A stretch of DNA of 43,455 nucleotides, from contig DATADX010000006.1 of NCBI GenBank assembly GCA_036258315.1, forward strand, positions 1 through 43,455, in the 5' to 3' direction. The DNA is from DASSYK01 sp036258315 (GTDB taxonomy: Bacteria; Actinomycetota; Thermoleophilia; Solirubrobacterales; 70-9). The notes below the pieces were generated by a model. It searched no databases and was not told the DNA's origin. It saw only the letters and a list, made by a program, of their open reading frames with translations. Both the position numbers and the translations under genes were made by a program. Shown piece by piece: positions 7,402-14,358 of this stretch; within the stretch, counting starts at the first letter, position 1; the number at the start of each line of letters is the position of its first letter.

Positions 7402-8466
7402 GTGGCCTCTGCTGACACCCGGGTCGCCTCGCGGCCGACCTCCGAGCTCCCCGGCGAGTTTCGCCCCCGCACGGTGCGGCGCCGCGCGGTCCAGGCAGTC
7501 GCGCTGCTCGTGGTGCTCGGCGCGATCGTGATGTTCGCACCCGGGCTCGGCGAGGTCCGGGACAGGCTCGCCGCGGCCGAGCCGGAGTGGCTGGCGCTCG
7601 GCGTCCTGCTCGAGGGCCTCTCGTTCGCGTCCTACGTTGTCATGTTCGGGCCGATCTTCTGCTCGGGGCTGAGCTGGCGGCGGAGCTGGCAGATCGGCGG
7701 CTCCGAGCTCGCGATGGGCTCGCTGGTCCCCGCCAGCGGGGCCGCCGGCCTTGCCCTCGGGGCGTGGATCCTGCACGAGGGTGGCATGGGAGGTGAGCGG
7801 ATCGCGCGCCGCTCGGTCGCGTTCTTCCTGATCAAGAGCGGCGTCAACTTCGCAGCGGTCGCGATCCTCGGGACGGTGATGGCGTTCGGGCTGGGGCCGG
7901 ACCTGTCGCTGTGGCTGACCGCCGTCCCCGCCGCCGCGGCCGCGCTCGTGATCGCCGCGGTGGTGGCGCTGCCGCGCCTCGGGCCGGGGGGGCCGGTCGG
8001 ACCCGACGCTTCGTGGGCGCGCCGCGGGCTCAGCGCGACGCGGCGCGCGGTGATCACCGGCAGTGCCGAGGCGGTGCAGATCCTGCGCTCGGGGAACAGC
8101 CGCGTGCTGGCGGGGGCGGTCGGCTACTGGGTGTTCGACAACGCAGTGCTCTGGGCCGCTTTTCACGCCTTCGACGTCTCCATACCGCTGACGGTCGTCC
8201 TGATGGGCTACCTGATCGGCCAGCTCGGCGGTCTGCTCCCGATCCCGGGCGGGATCGGCGGGATCGACCTCGGGCTGATCGGGACCCTGATCGTCTATGG
8301 CGCTCCCGCCGCGGCGACCGCGGCCGCGGTGCTCGCCTACCGGGTGATTCTCTTCTGGCTGCCGCTGATCGGCGGCGCCGTCGCCTTCATCGATTTGCGC
8401 CGCGACATGCCGGGCCCCAGCGAGCTCGCATCATGCAGTCCTGCGATCGCGGCGCAGACGGCCTGA
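7402..8466 (+). CDS. UPF0104 / lysylphosphatidylglycerol synthase TM-region family membrane protein
   Basis: A 354-residue integral membrane protein with about eight hydrophobic segments and the two conserved glycine-rich loops of the LPG-synthase transmembrane family (PF03706 type): LVPASGAAGLALGAWIL near residue 111 and LLPIPGGIGGIDLGLIG near 281. In MprF this region flips aminoacylated phosphatidylglycerol. Stand-alone members like this have no lysyltransferase domain and are presumed flippases for lipids or polyprenyl-linked compounds. I chose the GTG at 7402 because upstream codons run into dinB and a -10-like CACAAT lies six bases before it. It is divergent from dinB and ends 12 bases before the glycosylase stop. 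The substrate is unknown. Confidence 0.8.
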   Translation: MASADTRVASRPTSELPGEFRPRTVRRRAVQAVALLVVLGAIVMFAPGLGEVRDRLAAAEPEWLALGVLLEGLSFASYVVMFGPIFCSGLSWRRSWQIGGSELAMGSLVPASGAAGLALGAWILHEGGMGGERIARRSVAFFLIKSGVNFAAVAILGTVMAFGLGPDLSLWLTAVPAAAAALVIAAVVALPRLGPGGPVGPDASWARRGLSATRRAVITGSAEAVQILRSGNSRVLAGAVGYWVFDNAVLWAAFHAFDVSIPLTVVLMGYLIGQLGGLLPIPGGIGGIDLGLIGTLIVYGAPAAATAAAVLAYRVILFWLPLIGGAVAFIDLRRDMPGPSELASCSPAIAAQTA

Positions 8467-8478
8467 GCTGCCGGCCCG

Positions 8479-9336
8479 CTACTTCAGCAGCCGCGAGAGG
8501 CGCCGGTCCTTGAGGACACGGCCGCCGGTCTGCTCCTCGGGGCAGTAGTTGGTCTGGTGTTCGGCGAAGAAGACCGCCTCGATCGTGGTCCCGCAGCGCG
8601 GGCAGGGCTCGCCCTCGCGGCGGTGGACCTTGAGCGGCATCGGCATCTTGTCCGGGATCGCGGTCCCGATCACCTGCTCGTAGTGGGCGAGCGCGTCGCC
8701 GAGGACGTGGAGGCCGTCGTGGAGGCGCGCGATCTCCTCGCCCCGCAGCTCCGACCCCTGCTTGAACGGTGAGAGGCGCGCCTCCCAGAGGATCTCGTCG
8801 ACCCAGGAGCGGCCGATGCCGGCGATTGCGCGCTGCTGGCGCAGCAGGAGATGAAGATGGTGTGGCTGGTCGATCAGGGCTGCGAGCTCGTCGCGGGGCG
8901 GCGCCGGCCAGGCGTCGGGGCCGAGCGTCGCCACCATCTCGTCATCGTCGACCTCGTCGCGGCGCAGCAGCTTCGCCCACGCCGACTGGCGGGTCCCGAA
9001 CTCGCGCAGGCGCAGCTCGCCGCCGCCCGCGATCCTGACCAGTAGGCGGGAGCGGCGGTCCTTCAGCGAGGCCCGCTCGTCGAACAGCTGCATGCGGCCG
9101 GCCGACATCAGGTGCACGAGCAGGGTCAGGTCCTCGCCGCGCGCGTCGAAATCGGTCGCGAGCATCTTCCCGATCCGGCGCAGCCGCGTGATCCGCGCGC
9201 CGGTCAGGGCGTCGAGCGAGGGGTCGAACGTCTTCAGCGTCGCGACCCCGGCCGCCAGCGCCGACTCGACCTCCGCGCCCTTGAGCGCGGCCGAGAGACG
9301 GCGGGCGGTGATCTCCACCTCGGGCAGCTCGGGCAT
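8479..9336 (-). CDS. Fpg/Nei-family DNA glycosylase with altered zinc finger
   Basis: A base-excision glycosylase/AP-lyase of 285 residues. It begins MPELPEVE, so after Met removal Pro2 is the Schiff-base nucleophile and Glu3 the general acid. Lys57 (RIGKMLATDF) and the helix-two-turn-helix (IAGIGRSWVDEIL) follow. Two deviations are visible. The usual Asn of GIGN is Arg176. The zinc finger has Cys245, Cys248 and Cys265, but the fourth cysteine is Glu268 (YCPEEQTGG). It may still bind zinc through Glu or use a zincless finger, so I do not assign mutM versus nei. It sits with ogt and dinB, making three DNA-repair genes in 6 kb. Confidence 0.85.
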   Translation of the reverse strand: MPELPEVEITARRLSAALKGAEVESALAAGVATLKTFDPSLDALTGARITRLRRIGKMLATDFDARGEDLTLLVHLMSAGRMQLFDERASLKDRRSRLLVRIAGGGELRLREFGTRQSAWAKLLRRDEVDDDEMVATLGPDAWPAPPRDELAALIDQPHHLHLLLRQQRAIAGIGRSWVDEILWEARLSPFKQGSELRGEEIARLHDGLHVLGDALAHYEQVIGTAIPDKMPMPLKVHRREGEPCPRCGTTIEAVFFAEHQTNYCPEEQTGGRVLKDRRLSRLLK

Positions 9337-9342
9337 GCCTCA

Positions 9343-9348
9343 AGCGTA
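9343..9348 (-). promoter_or_regulatory. -10 box TACGCT of the glycosylase gene
   Basis: Read on the minus strand, TACGCT ends six bases before ATG 9336, with TGAGGC between. This is the same leaderless spacing as prfB. Confidence 0.45.
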
Positions 9349-9467
9349 GAAGCCCGCTCGCGCAGCCCGCGGACCGGCCCCGGTAGACTTTCGTTCACAT
9401 TCATTCGCTTGTCTCGAGGCAGATGCCGGGGCGGCGAACATAGAACTCGACGCCGGCTGGTGACCCC

Positions 9468-10496
9468 GTGCTTGAGCTTCCCACCGTCCAAGAGCTCCCC
9501 GCCAAGCTGAGCGAGGAGGAGATCCGCACCCTCTCCGAGGAGGTGCGGTCGTTGGCGCGCGACCGCGACGCCGTCATCCTCGCCCACAACTACCAGCTGC
9601 CGGAGCTCCAGGACGTCGCCGACTTCGTCGGCGACTCGCTCGGACTCTCCCGCCAGGCGGCCGCCACCGACGCCGCGGTGATCGAGTTCTGCGGCGTCCA
9701 CTTCATGGCGGAGACCGCCTCGATCCTGTCGCCGGACAAGAGCGTCCTGATCGCCGACCTCGGCGCCGGCTGCTCCCTCTCGGACTCGATCGACGCCGAT
9801 CAGCTCCGCGCCTGGAAGGCCGAGCACCCGGGCGCGCTGGTCGTGATGTACGTCAACACCTCGGCCGAGGTCAAGGCCGAGACCGACTATTGCTGCACCT
9901 CATCCAACGCGGTCAAGGTCGTCGAGCACATCTGGCGCGAGCACGGCCCCGACACCGAGATCCTGTTCGGGCCCGACATGTGGCTGGGGGCGTTCGTCGA
10001 GCGCGAGACCGGCCTCCGCGATGATCCCGCGCGCCGCGCCCGCTTCCACGTCTGGGACGGCGAGTGCCATGTCCACGCCGGGATCCGCCCCGACGACATC
10101 AGCGATGTTCGCGCCCAGCACCCGGACGCCGAGTTCCTGATCCATCCCGAGTGCGGCTGCTCCACCCAGGCGATGGAGTACGTCGCCTCCGGCGACATCG
10201 ACTCCGAGGGCGTCCACATGCTCTCGACGGGCGGGATGCTCGACTACGTCGAGGAGCATCCAGACGGCGAGTACATCGTCGCAACCGAGAATGGGATGCT
10301 CTACCCCCTCCAGCAGGCCGCTCCGCAGGCGAAGCTCGTCGAGGCGAACCGGATGGCGTTCTGCAAGTACATGAAGATGATCACACTCCCAAAGGTCCGC
10401 GACTCGCTCCGCGACCTCAAGTACGAGGTCAAGGTCCCCGCCGAGATCGCCGAGCGCGCGAAGCTACCGATCGAGCGGATGGTCGCGATCGGGTAG
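9468..10496 (+). CDS. nadA: quinolinate synthase A
   Basis: A [4Fe-4S] enzyme that condenses iminoaspartate with dihydroxyacetone phosphate to quinolinate, the step before nadC. The 342-residue protein has the signature AHNYQLPELQDVADFVGDSL (39-58). The three expected cluster cysteines are at Cys102 (GAGCSLSD), Cys200 (DGECHVHAG) and Cys299 (MAFCKYM). Other conserved pieces are VMYVNTSAEVKAETDYCCTS and IHPECGCS. The GTG start at 9468 gives the normal N-terminus. The 131 bases upstream hold TAGACT (9384-9389) and TAGAAC (9441-9446) as possible -10 boxes and no clear ribosome site. nadB is not in the window, so iminoaspartate must come from elsewhere. Confidence 0.95.
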   Translation: MLELPTVQELPAKLSEEEIRTLSEEVRSLARDRDAVILAHNYQLPELQDVADFVGDSLGLSRQAAATDAAVIEFCGVHFMAETASILSPDKSVLIADLGAGCSLSDSIDADQLRAWKAEHPGALVVMYVNTSAEVKAETDYCCTSSNAVKVVEHIWREHGPDTEILFGPDMWLGAFVERETGLRDDPARRARFHVWDGECHVHAGIRPDDISDVRAQHPDAEFLIHPECGCSTQAMEYVASGDIDSEGVHMLSTGGMLDYVEEHPDGEYIVATENGMLYPLQQAAPQAKLVEANRMAFCKYMKMITLPKVRDSLRDLKYEVKVPAEIAERAKLPIERMVAIG

Positions 10497-10535
10497 GGAT
10501 TCACTTCTTCGTGGGTCTTTGCGGCGAACTACGGG

Positions 10536-10564
10536 TTGCCGCCGGAAGCTCGAGCGGATAGGTT
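10536..10564 (+). promoter_or_regulatory. sigma-A-type promoter of the first protease gene
   Basis: TTGCCG (10536-10541) and TAGGTT (10559-10564) are separated by 17 bases, the best complete -35/-10 pair I see here. The start would lie near 10571, leaving a leader of about 28 bases that carries the ribosome site GAGGAG at 10588-10593. Confidence 0.5.
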
Positions 10565-10598
10565 CGCCCTACGGGAACCCCTGGAACGAGGAGCTGAA

Positions 10599-11708
10599 AT
10601 GTCCTTCGTCAGTTTGACGCGCCCGCGATTGGCGCTCGCCGCTCTGGTCGTCGCCATGACCTGTCTCTTTCCTGCCTCGAGCGCCGCCGCGCGCCCGCCC
10701 GACATCGAGCTGATGGACGTCGCGCCGGAGGGCGCCCCGCCCGGCCCCACCGCGGATGCGGCGGTCAAGCAGCGGATCGTTGGCGGATCGACGACGACGA
10801 TCGCGAGCTTCCCGTGGCAGGTCTCCCTCAATCTCGACAGCCGCTTCGGGGCCCCGAATGACTTCGTCGATCACTGGTGCGGCGGGACGCTGATCACCCC
10901 GCGAATCGTCCAGACGGCGGCTCACTGCGTCGTCGCGGCCGACCCGGACGACGGCTTCACGTCGAACATGGAGACGAACGACGTCGACGTCGTCCTGGGC
11001 AAGACTACGCTGAGCACGACGGGCGGTCAGCGCCAGAACGTGATCGCGATAGCGATCGACGCTGACTACGACGAGAATACGCAGGACTTCGACGCCGCGT
11101 GGATTGTCTTGGAAAGCGCCTCGGCCCAGACCCCGCTGAAGATCGCCGGGTCGGGGGAAACGGCCCTGTGGGCCTCGGGTGCGGCTACGACTGTCACCGG
11201 GTGGGGCGCCACCTCGGAGGGTGGCCCGCAGAGCGACACCCTGAAGGTGGCGACCACACCGATCATTGCGGACGCGACATGTGACTCGTTCGGCGGCCTC
11301 TACGTCTTCTTCAACGCGACCAACATGGTCTGTGCCGGGGTTCTGTCGGGCGGCACCGACTCCTGTCAGGGCGACAGCGGCGGACCCCTCCAGGCACCGG
11401 GGTTCGTCGGCGCTGCCCCGACCCAGCGCCTCGTCGGGGTGGTCTCCTGGGGCGAAGGCTGCGCGCAGCCGAACAAGCCGGGCGTCTATACACGGATCGC
11501 CGGCCCGGAGTACAACCCGTTCGTCCAGAACGTGGTCGACACACTGGAGTCGGGCAACGGGCTCCCCGACGCGGGGTCTGTTTACGGGAGCGGCGCGACC
11601 ACAAGCCCACCGTCCGCGCCGGCCACTCCGGGTAAGAAGTGCAAGAAGGGCCAGAAGCTGAAGAAGGGCAAATGCGTCAAGAAGAAGAGGAAGAAGAAGA
11701 AGAAGTAG
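10599..11708 (+). CDS. secreted trypsin-like serine protease (S1) with Lys/Cys-rich C-terminal tail
   Basis: A chymotrypsin-fold protease of 369 residues. The ATG at 10599 is fixed by GAGGAG five bases upstream and by the signal peptide that follows (about 1-31, ending ASSAAA). A propeptide leads to KQR|IVGG, the expected activation cleavage after Arg59. The triad is His109 (TAAHC), Asp165 (DFDAAWI) and Ser260 (CQGDSGGP). Asp254 at the base of the S1 pocket predicts cleavage after Lys/Arg. After the protease domain (60 to about 318) comes a Ser/Pro/Ala linker and a tail with two cysteines and about 17 lysines (346-369). The tail is not a known sorting signal and may bind wall polymers or form a disulfide knot. 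A paralogue follows directly. Confidence 0.9.
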   Translation: MSFVSLTRPRLALAALVVAMTCLFPASSAAARPPDIELMDVAPEGAPPGPTADAAVKQRIVGGSTTTIASFPWQVSLNLDSRFGAPNDFVDHWCGGTLITPRIVQTAAHCVVAADPDDGFTSNMETNDVDVVLGKTTLSTTGGQRQNVIAIAIDADYDENTQDFDAAWIVLESASAQTPLKIAGSGETALWASGAATTVTGWGATSEGGPQSDTLKVATTPIIADATCDSFGGLYVFFNATNMVCAGVLSGGTDSCQGDSGGPLQAPGFVGAAPTQRLVGVVSWGEGCAQPNKPGVYTRIAGPEYNPFVQNVVDTLESGNGLPDAGSVYGSGATTSPPSAPATPGKKCKKGQKLKKGKCVKKKRKKKKK

Positions 11709-11728
11709 GCGCAGCCAGCGGCATCGGC

Positions 11729-11734
11729 TAGCTT
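11729..11734 (+). promoter_or_regulatory. -10-like box TAGCTT of the second protease gene
   Basis: TAGCTT ends nine bases before the ATG at 11744, in the 35-base gap between the two protease genes. No Shine-Dalgarno sequence is visible, so the second gene may have its own near-leaderless message. Confidence 0.35.
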
Positions 11735-11743
11735 CCAGCCCGG

Positions 11744-12808
11744 ATGGCGCCCGGGACCGGCAAGACGCTCCGCTGCAGCGCGATCGTGTTGCTGGCCCTG
11801 GCCGTCTCGCTGCAACCGGCCACGGCGGGGGCCGAGCCGGCAGCGATGCCCAGCATCGTCGGAGGCTCGCCCGCCTCGATCGCGACCGTCCCCTGGCAGG
11901 CCGCGGTGGTGTTCGACGACAGCTTCGGCGGCAACGCGTTCGACCGGTTCTTCTGCGGCGGCGAGCTGATGACGCCGCGGATCGTGCAGACCGCGGCCCA
12001 CTGCGTGTTCGACACCGATCCCGACTGTAACCCCCTCTGTGTCCCTGACCCGGGCGGGGACGGGACGACGGCGCTCGATCCAAACGACGTCGACGTGATC
12101 CTCGGCCGCACGGTGCTGAGCGCCGGAGGCGGGGAGGACCTCGACGTGCAGGCGGTGTTCAGGGATCGGCGCTACTCACCCGTCACCCAGGACTTCGACG
12201 TCGCGTGGATCGTCCTGGCGAGCGGGTCCGCCCAGCCCTCGATCGACATCGCAGGGGCCGGCGAGACGGCCCTGTGGGCGCCCGGGCGGCCGACCATGGT
12301 GACCGGCTGGGGCGCCACCTTCCAAGCCGGGCCGCGCAGCGACAGCCTGCTCGCGGCGCCGGCGCCGATCATCGCGGATCCGACCTGCGATGCGATCGGC
12401 GGGCTCTACAACGACTTCGATCCCACCGACATGGTCTGCGCCGGGTTCCTGTCGGGCGGCATCGATGCCTGCCAGGGCGACAGCGGCGGCCCGCTGGCGG
12501 CGCCGGGCTTCCTCGGCAAGAAGCGAATCCAGCGGCTCGCCGGAGTCGTCTCCTGGGGCGACGGCTGCGCCCAGCCGAACAAGCCCGGCGTCTACGCCCG
12601 GGTTGCCGATCCGGCCTACAGCGCCTTCATCCAGGGACAGGTCGACGCGATCGAGGCTGCGCAGGGCCTGCCCGACGGAGGCCCTGTGGTGGGCAGCCGC
12701 GCCACCGTGGGCCCGAAGAAGTGCAGGAAGGGCAAGCGGCTCAACAAGAGGGCCAAGTGCGTGAAGAAGAAGCGCAACAAGAAGGGCGGGAAGGGGAAGC
12801 GGAAGTAG
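11744..12808 (+). CDS. secreted trypsin-like serine protease (S1), tandem paralogue with basic tail
   Basis: A 354-residue paralogue of the preceding protease, sharing long stretches such as TPRIVQTAAHC, GETALWA and WGDGCAQPNKPGVY. The signal peptide covers about residues 1-30, and the mature start is IVGG at 38, preceded by Ser rather than Arg, so its activation must differ from the first copy. The triad is His86, Asp152 and Ser247, with Asp241 in the S1 pocket. An insert with two extra cysteines (Cys95, Cys99) is absent from the neighbour. The tail (325-354) keeps the KKCRKG...KCVKKK pattern. The duplication probably arose in place. It lies 34 bases before the MauE-like gene, so co-transcription is possible. 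Confidence 0.9.
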   Translation: MAPGTGKTLRCSAIVLLALAVSLQPATAGAEPAAMPSIVGGSPASIATVPWQAAVVFDDSFGGNAFDRFFCGGELMTPRIVQTAAHCVFDTDPDCNPLCVPDPGGDGTTALDPNDVDVILGRTVLSAGGGEDLDVQAVFRDRRYSPVTQDFDVAWIVLASGSAQPSIDIAGAGETALWAPGRPTMVTGWGATFQAGPRSDSLLAAPAPIIADPTCDAIGGLYNDFDPTDMVCAGFLSGGIDACQGDSGGPLAAPGFLGKKRIQRLAGVVSWGDGCAQPNKPGVYARVADPAYSAFIQGQVDAIEAAQGLPDGGPVVGSRATVGPKKCRKGKRLNKRAKCVKKKRNKKGGKGKRK

Positions 12809-12842
12809 TCGCGGCCCCTGCTGGTACCTTGCGCCCGGAGGG

Positions 12843-13772
12843 ATGATCGAGATCGTCGTACGCGTGTTGCTGGCCGGCGTGCTGGCGGGGGCGGCGCTGG
12901 CGAAGCTGGCTTCGCCTCGCTCGAGCGAGGCGGCGCTCTCGACCTTCGGCTTCGGGGCGGGGCCGCTCCGGCGCCTCGCCTGGGGAGGGTTGATCGCGGT
13001 CGAGCTCGGCCTCGCCGTCGGGGTCGCCGCCGGCGTGGACGCCGCGGCGTACGGGGCGGCGGCACTGCTCGCGATGTTCGCGGCGCTGATGGGCTCGGCG
13101 CTGATGCAGGGTCGGGCCGGCGCCCCGTGCGCGTGCTTCGGCGCCCGCTCGACGGTGAGCCGGCTCGCGCTGGCGCGGAATCTGGCGCTCGCGGCGGCGT
13201 TCGCCGCCGTCCCCTCGCTCCCCTCCGACGAGCTCGGCACCGACGCCTGGCTCGGGCTCGGGCTCGGGCTCGCGCTCGCCGTCTGCGCGGGGCTGGTGGT
13301 GGCAGTGCTGGCGCTCGCCCGCGAGGTGGGAATGCTGCGGCTCCAGCTCGGCAGCCAGGGCGCGCTGGAGATCGCCGGCGAGGGCCCGCCGGTCGGCGCG
13401 GCCGCCCCCGAGCTCGCCGCCCGGCTCCCGCTTCAGGGCGCCCAGCGGCTCGGCCTCGCGGTGTTCAGCTCCGAGGGGTGTCATCTCTGCGAGACGCTCT
13501 CGCCGGCGATCGAGAACGTCGCCAAGGATCCGCTCGTCGCCGTCGGCGTCTTCGACGAGTCGGCCGAGGCCGATCTCTGGCGCGCGCTCGCGATCCCGGG
13601 CAGTCCCTTCGCTGTTGCGGTCGCGGAGGACGGGCGGGTGCTCGCGAAGGGCACGTTCAACAGCCTCGCCCAGCTCGAGAGCGTGCTGGCGACCGCCGAC
13701 CGGCGGCGCCGGGAGGGAGCCGGGGAGGCGACGGCCGGGTCGGGGCCCGGAGGGGTGCCGCTCGGTGCCTGA
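12843..13772 (+). CDS. MauE-like membrane domain fused to thioredoxin-fold (MauD/TlpA-like) domain
   Basis: A 309-residue fusion. Residues 1-165 form a MauE/DoxX-like membrane domain with about four helices and the family motif CACFG (96-100). Residues 185-285 form a thioredoxin-like domain with the redox pair CHLC (213-216) and a probable cis-Pro in IPGSPFAV. MauE and MauD are separate proteins needed to mature the disulfide-rich small subunit of methylamine dehydrogenase, and here they are one polypeptide. The next gene encodes a light-chain-like protein, and its GTG overlaps this stop by eight bases, so the two are coupled. I infer that this protein delivers or isomerises disulfides in that partner outside the membrane. 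TACCTT (12825-12830) is a possible -10. Confidence 0.8.
   Translation: MIEIVVRVLLAGVLAGAALAKLASPRSSEAALSTFGFGAGPLRRLAWGGLIAVELGLAVGVAAGVDAAAYGAAALLAMFAALMGSALMQGRAGAPCACFGARSTVSRLALARNLALAAAFAAVPSLPSDELGTDAWLGLGLGLALAVCAGLVVAVLALAREVGMLRLQLGSQGALEIAGEGPPVGAAAPELAARLPLQGAQRLGLAVFSSEGCHLCETLSPAIENVAKDPLVAVGVFDESAEADLWRALAIPGSPFAVAVAEDGRVLAKGTFNSLAQLESVLATADRRRREGAGEATAGSGPGGVPLGA
13249..13278 (+). repeat. short tandem hexamer (GGCTCG)n
   Basis: Four copies of GGCTCG plus a CGCTCG encode a Leu-Gly run in a membrane helix of the MauE-like domain. A copy-number change would lengthen the helix in frame. Confidence 0.6.
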
Positions 13773-14358
13773 GCATCTCGACGGCGCGGGCGGGCTCGAG
13801 CGGGCGGCCGATTCGCTCGCCGCCAACACGTCGCGCCGCGGCTTCCTCGCCCGCGTCGGCGGTGCGCTGACGGCGATCACCGCGGCGCGAACGGTGGGAT
13901 CGCTGGTGCGGCCCGGGGAGTCCGAGGCGTTCCACTTCTGCGGTCACACCTACACGACGGGTTCCTGCCCGCACCCAACAGGCCTGCCTCGGATCGATTC
14001 GCGCGGCTTCCCGTTGCGGGCGAGCGACGGGACTCCCGTCGATGACGTCGGGCGCGCGGTGAACGAGGCGGGCCAGCCGGTCGACGGCGGCGGCAACCCG
14101 CTCCGCGATCCCGACGGCCGCCCGATCCCGCCGGCGCCGCGCAGCCGGGTCTGCGACCGGGTCCAGAGCATCTACGGGTTCCCGACGACGGTCGACGGCG
14201 CGTGGTACCGGTGCTGCGGCGGCAAGGTGCGAAAGCTGACCGACTGCTGCGCGTACCACAGCGCCCGGATCAACGGCGACGCCGCGCTGACCGGCTACTG
14301 CTACGGCGGCCGCAAGGTCTTCTGCGTCATGTACTACGACACGCGGGTTCCGTGTTGA
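13765..14358 (+). CDS. Tat-exported methylamine dehydrogenase light-chain-like (MauA-like) protein
   Basis: A 197-residue protein whose leader SRRGFLARVGGALTA (23-37) is a twin-arginine signal, as in MauA. Mature features are ten cysteines and the segment HFCGHTYTTGSCPHPTG, then a spacer of short XDGXP-like repeats, and a C-terminal domain matching the MauA core. Trp147 in AWYRCC aligns with the first quinone tryptophan (SWVASC in Paracoccus), and Cys161-Cys162 with RDCC. The second quinone tryptophan (IIWCFG) is replaced by Tyr178 (TGYCYG). Canonical tryptophan tryptophylquinone therefore cannot form. Genes for the heavy chain (mauB) and for MauG are not seen nearby. The start GTG has GGAGGGG about eight bases before it, and the gene overlaps both neighbours. 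Confidence 0.75.
   Translation: MPEHLDGAGGLERAADSLAANTSRRGFLARVGGALTAITAARTVGSLVRPGESEAFHFCGHTYTTGSCPHPTGLPRIDSRGFPLRASDGTPVDDVGRAVNEAGQPVDGGGNPLRDPDGRPIPPAPRSRVCDRVQSIYGFPTTVDGAWYRCCGGKVRKLTDCCAYHSARINGDAALTGYCYGGRKVFCVMYYDTRVPC

Noticed and set aside
9337..9467. Riboswitch or NAD-regulator operator before nadA
   Set aside because: No inverted repeat or conserved aptamer pattern could be found; only possible -10 boxes.
10569..12083. Minus-strand open frame of 504 codons under the proteases
   Set aside because: Antisense to two clear S1 proteases with complete triads; no domain pattern.
13765..14358. A complete methylamine dehydrogenase operon
   Set aside because: No heavy chain, MauG or amicyanin gene is present, and the second quinone tryptophan is missing.
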